Source: VRUE01 sp036406595
Lineage (GTDB): Bacteria; Actinomycetota; Thermoleophilia; Solirubrobacterales; 70-9
NCBI GenBank assembly: GCA_036406595.1
Contig: DASXAR010000047.1
Coordinates: 1-7,357 of the forward strand
Direction of reading: 5' to 3'
Length of the DNA stretch: 7,357 nucleotides
This document shows positions 5,560-7,357 of this stretch, piece by piece (the first letter of the stretch is position 1; the number at the start of each line of letters is the position of its first letter). The position numbers and the translations under genes were made by a program. The notes beneath the pieces were generated by a model. The model was not told where the DNA came from, searched no databases, and was given only the letters and a program-made list of their open reading frames with translations.

Positions 5560-6780
5560 GTGATCCAGGTCGACACCGACTCGTTCTTCGTGATCGTCCT
5601 CGTATCGGCCCTGGCGGCAGTCACCGTCGCGATCGTGCCCGCCCGCCTCGCGCCGCCGGTCGTCGTGATCGAGCTGCTGTTGGGGATCATCGTCGGCCCC
5701 CAGGTGCTCGACCTCGCGGGGACCGACAAGTTCATAGATTTCTTCTCCAACCTCGGGCTGGGCATGCTCTTCTTCTTCGCGGGCTACGAGATCGACTTCG
5801 AGCGGATCAAAGGACGCCCGCTGGAGCTCGGCGCCCTCGGCTGGCTGCTCTCCATCGTCCTCGCCTACGGGATCGGCGGGGTGCTCTACGCGACCGGGGT
5901 GATCCTCTCGATCCTCTACACCGGCTCGGCGATGGCGACGACGGCGATCGGGACCCTGATCCCGATCCTCCGCGACAACGGCGAGCTGAAGACCCGCTTC
6001 GGCACCTATCTGCTCGCTGCGGGCGGGGTGGGCGAGTTCGGCCCGATCCTCCTCGTGACCCTCTTCCTCTCGACCTCGCACCCTCTGCACGAGGCGGCGA
6101 TTCTGATCGCCTTCGTGCTCCTCGCCGTCGCGATGGCGCTGATCTCAGTCCGCCTCGCCTGGCGCGGCTGGCCGGCCCTCGAGCGCACCTTCGAGGCGAG
6201 CAGCCAGCTCGCGGTGCGAATCACCGTGGTGCTCGTCTTCGGCCTCGTGCTGCTCGCCGGCGAGCTCGGGCTCGACGTGCTGATCGGCGGCTTCGTCGCC
6301 GGCATGATCGTCCGCCTGGCCTTGAAAGGGCACGAGCTGCGGGTCTTCGAGTCGAAGCTGACCGCGGTCGGCTTCGGCTTCTTCGTCCCCTTCTTCTTCG
6401 TCACCAGCGGCATCGAGTTCGACCTCGACGCGCTCGGCTCGGTCACCGCGGTGCTCAAGCTCCTGATGTTCTTCGGCCTCTTCCTCGTCGTCCGGGGAAC
6501 GCCCGCGCTGCTGCTCTACCGCGGGGTGCTTCGATCCCGCGATCGCGCCGCCCTTGCCTTCTACGCGGCGACGGAGCTGCCGCTGGTCGTCGCCATCACG
6601 ACGATCGCGGTGGATGGCGGCCACATGGAGACCTCCACCTCCGCCGGCCTCGTCGGGGCGGCGATGCTCTCCACCCTCGTCTTCCCGTTCGTCGGCCTGG
6701 CGCTGCGCAGACACGGCGAGGCCGAGACCGAGCGGCGCTCGCCCCCGCCGGCCGGAGAGGCGGCTCCGGCCGCCGTGTGA
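5560..6780 (+). CDS. CPA2-type cation/proton antiporter (KefB-like membrane domain)
   Basis: This 406-residue protein is almost entirely hydrophobic, with about eleven to twelve membrane segments, and matches the Na+/H+ exchanger fold of the CPA2 family. Supporting stretches are PPVVVIELLLGIIVGP near the N-terminus, FFFAGYEIDF after the second or third helix, GGFVAGM, and a FFVPFFFVTSGIEFDL stretch typical of Kef/Nap proteins. It would exchange K+ or Na+ for protons. It ends in a short Arg/Glu/Pro-rich tail and lacks the TrkA-N nucleotide-binding domain found on KefB/KefC. Where NapA-type proteins have an Asp-Asp ion site, this protein appears to read GVGEFGP, with Glu159 in place of the key Asp. 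The GTG start gives MIQVDTDSFFVIV. The gene is 44 bp behind the kinase and may be co-transcribed or driven from its own TAGGAT box. Confidence 0.92.
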   Translation: MIQVDTDSFFVIVLVSALAAVTVAIVPARLAPPVVVIELLLGIIVGPQVLDLAGTDKFIDFFSNLGLGMLFFFAGYEIDFERIKGRPLELGALGWLLSIVLAYGIGGVLYATGVILSILYTGSAMATTAIGTLIPILRDNGELKTRFGTYLLAAGGVGEFGPILLVTLFLSTSHPLHEAAILIAFVLLAVAMALISVRLAWRGWPALERTFEASSQLAVRITVVLVFGLVLLAGELGLDVLIGGFVAGMIVRLALKGHELRVFESKLTAVGFGFFVPFFFVTSGIEFDLDALGSVTAVLKLLMFFGLFLVVRGTPALLLYRGVLRSRDRAALAFYAATELPLVVAITTIAVDGGHMETSTSAGLVGAAMLSTLVFPFVGLALRRHGEAETERRSPPPAGEAAPAAV

Positions 6781-6948
6781 GTCACGCGCTTGCCGATCGT
6801 TTCCTGAACCTTTAACCGCGCCTGACGCGGCCTTCACGCTCGGTTCGCAATCTTTCTCGGGTCCCCCACCCACGCCCCCCCAGTCTCGGAGCATTGCCGC
6901 CTCGATTGACGGGAATAGAGGGCGGATACCCAAGAGGAGGTACGTCTG

Positions 6949-7173
6949 ATGTCGATTGCAGCGATCATCGCCGTGAACATCGCGGCTGCAGTGATACTCG
7001 TGTCGATCCTCACCGCGGTCATGCTCACCCCGCTCCGGCTGCCCGAGCCGCAGCCGCTCACAGCCGACCGAGACTCCAGAAGGCGGCAGGGCCGGAGCGA
7101 GCCTGAAAAGGCCTGGGGTGGCCGCAATGAAAGCCGCCCCCGCCCGGCCATGCGGCCGATCCAGGACTTCTAG
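6949..7173 (+). CDS. Small single-helix membrane protein, unknown function
   Basis: The product is 74 residues. An N-terminal membrane segment of about residues 4-27 (AAIIAVNIAAAVILVSILTA) is followed by a polar, Arg/Pro-rich tail that should lie on the cytoplasmic side by the positive-inside rule. A strong AGGAGG at 6934-6939 with 9 nt to the ATG makes this one of the best ribosome binding sites in the window and the main reason to believe the gene. It ends 54 bp before a strong hairpin terminator. I do not recognise a family. The upstream gap 6781-6948 contains TTGACG at 6906-6911, a possible -35 element, but no clear -10 at the right distance. A longer frame starting at 6894 on + is out of register and has no comparable ribosome binding site. 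Confidence 0.72.
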   Translation: MSIAAIIAVNIAAAVILVSILTAVMLTPLRLPEPQPLTADRDSRRRQGRSEPEKAWGGRNESRPRPAMRPIQDF

Positions 7174-7225
7174 GCCCCAGCGCCTGTCGCGCCATCGCGC
7201 TCGCGGTCGGCCGGCCACATGCGGA

Positions 7226-7260
7226 AGCCCACCCCGCCGGCTCGCTGACCGGGGTGGGTT
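7226..7260 (+). terminator. GC-rich terminator hairpin after the small membrane protein gene
   Basis: CCCACCCCG (7228-7236) pairs perfectly with CGGGGTGGG (7250-7258) over 9 bp, extendable outward by a G-T wobble and an A-T pair, with a 13-nt loop. Only two T residues follow. It lies between the small gene and the tRNA, the right place to end the former's transcript. Its near-palindromic form means it could also act on the other strand. Confidence 0.7.
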
Positions 7261-7273
7261 CCCGCCGTATGAT
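7245..7273 (+). promoter_or_regulatory. Putative tRNA-Val promoter
   Basis: CTGACC at 7245-7250 (four of six bases of the TTGACA consensus) and TATGAT at 7268-7273 (five of six of TATAAT) are separated by exactly 17 bp. The -10 ends 11 bp before the first base of the mature tRNA, leaving a very short 5' leader. The -35 lies within the loop and 3' arm of the preceding terminator hairpin. Confidence 0.6.
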
Positions 7274-7284
7274 TTCCGGCTCCC

Positions 7285-7356
7285 GGGCGCGTAGCTCAGT
7301 GGGAGAGCGCTCGCTTCACACGCGAGAGGTCGCTGGTTCGAAACCAGCCGCGCCCA
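7285..7356 (+). tRNA. tRNA-Val (anticodon CAC)
   Basis: The 72-nt cloverleaf is complete. The acceptor stem GGGCGCG (7285-7291) pairs with CGCGCCC (7349-7355), the D arm is GCTC/GAGC, and the anticodon stem CTCGC/GCGAG encloses TTCACAC, giving anticodon CAC at 7317-7319 (reads GUG, valine). The variable loop is AGGTC, and the T arm GCTGG/CCAGC encloses TTCGAAA. The discriminator base is A7356. The next base is T, so CCA is not encoded here and must be added after transcription. All stems are fully Watson-Crick. The window ends one base after the tRNA. Confidence 0.97.
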
Positions 7357-7357
7357 T

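Noticed and set aside
4352..6090. Long open frames on - opposite the kinase and antiporter (about 390 codons each)
   Set aside because: They lie opposite genes with complete conserved motifs and have low-complexity, Arg/Glu/Asp/Gly-rich translations typical of antisense frames in GC-rich DNA. None shows a domain or a ribosome binding site.
5445..6815. A 456-codon + frame overlapping the antiporter
   Set aside because: The translation is extremely Arg/Pro-rich with no fold-like pattern. The overlapping frame encodes a clear membrane transporter, so this is a shadow.
6816..6830. Small hairpin CCGCG/CGCGG after the antiporter stop
   Set aside because: A 5-bp stem with no T-run is too weak to call as a terminator, although its position would fit.
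1..7357. Mobile element, CRISPR array, defence island or novel enzyme system
   Set aside because: No transposase, integrase, phage, nuclease or reverse transcriptase motifs and no regularly spaced repeat array were seen. Composition and codon bias look even across the window.

Overview
This is a high-GC window with strongly GC-biased third codon positions, TANNNT-type -10 boxes and at least two genes that look leaderless. That points to an actinobacterium, possibly a deep-branching class such as Thermoleophilia (inference; only a database search could place it). There are no transposases, integrases, CRISPR repeats or phage genes. The window reads as ordinary chromosomal sequence with some interesting regulatory and RNA structure.

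Layout. (1) The 3' end of an unidentified gene on + (to 389). (2) A two-gene ABC-2 exporter operon on + (414-2092), NodI/NodJ or DrrA/DrrB-like, with a 4-bp ATGA overlap. (3) A complete large-type signal recognition particle RNA on - (about 2390 down to 2120), with Alu-like and S domains and closed by a perfect 9-bp terminal helix. It converges on the exporter operon. (4) A secreted lipoprotein gene on - (3352-2588), with a long hairpin just past its stop codon. (5) A divergent control region (3353-3467) holding four phased copies of a GATGAA-like half-site. (6) On +, an OmpR-family response regulator overlapping a HAMP-type sensor histidine kinase by 4 bp (3468-5515), then a CPA2-type cation/proton antiporter (5560-6780). 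(7) A small one-helix membrane protein (6949-7173) with a strong ribosome binding site, a GC-rich terminator hairpin, and tRNA-Val(CAC) (7285-7356) at the window edge.

How the parts may work together. The kinase senses an envelope signal through its extracytoplasmic loop and phosphorylates the regulator. The four half-sites lie as two 11-bp-phased direct repeats in mirror orientation, one pair facing the regulator operon and the other facing the lipoprotein gene. The simplest reading is that the regulator controls its own operon and the lipoprotein together. The antiporter sits 44 bp behind the kinase but seems to carry its own leaderless promoter, so it may be only partly coupled. The SRP RNA, tRNA and exporter look like unrelated housekeeping or transport neighbours.

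The points most worth a second look are the mirror-symmetric regulator sites, the large SRP RNA in a high-GC genome, and the Gly-Glu-Phe motif in the antiporter core.
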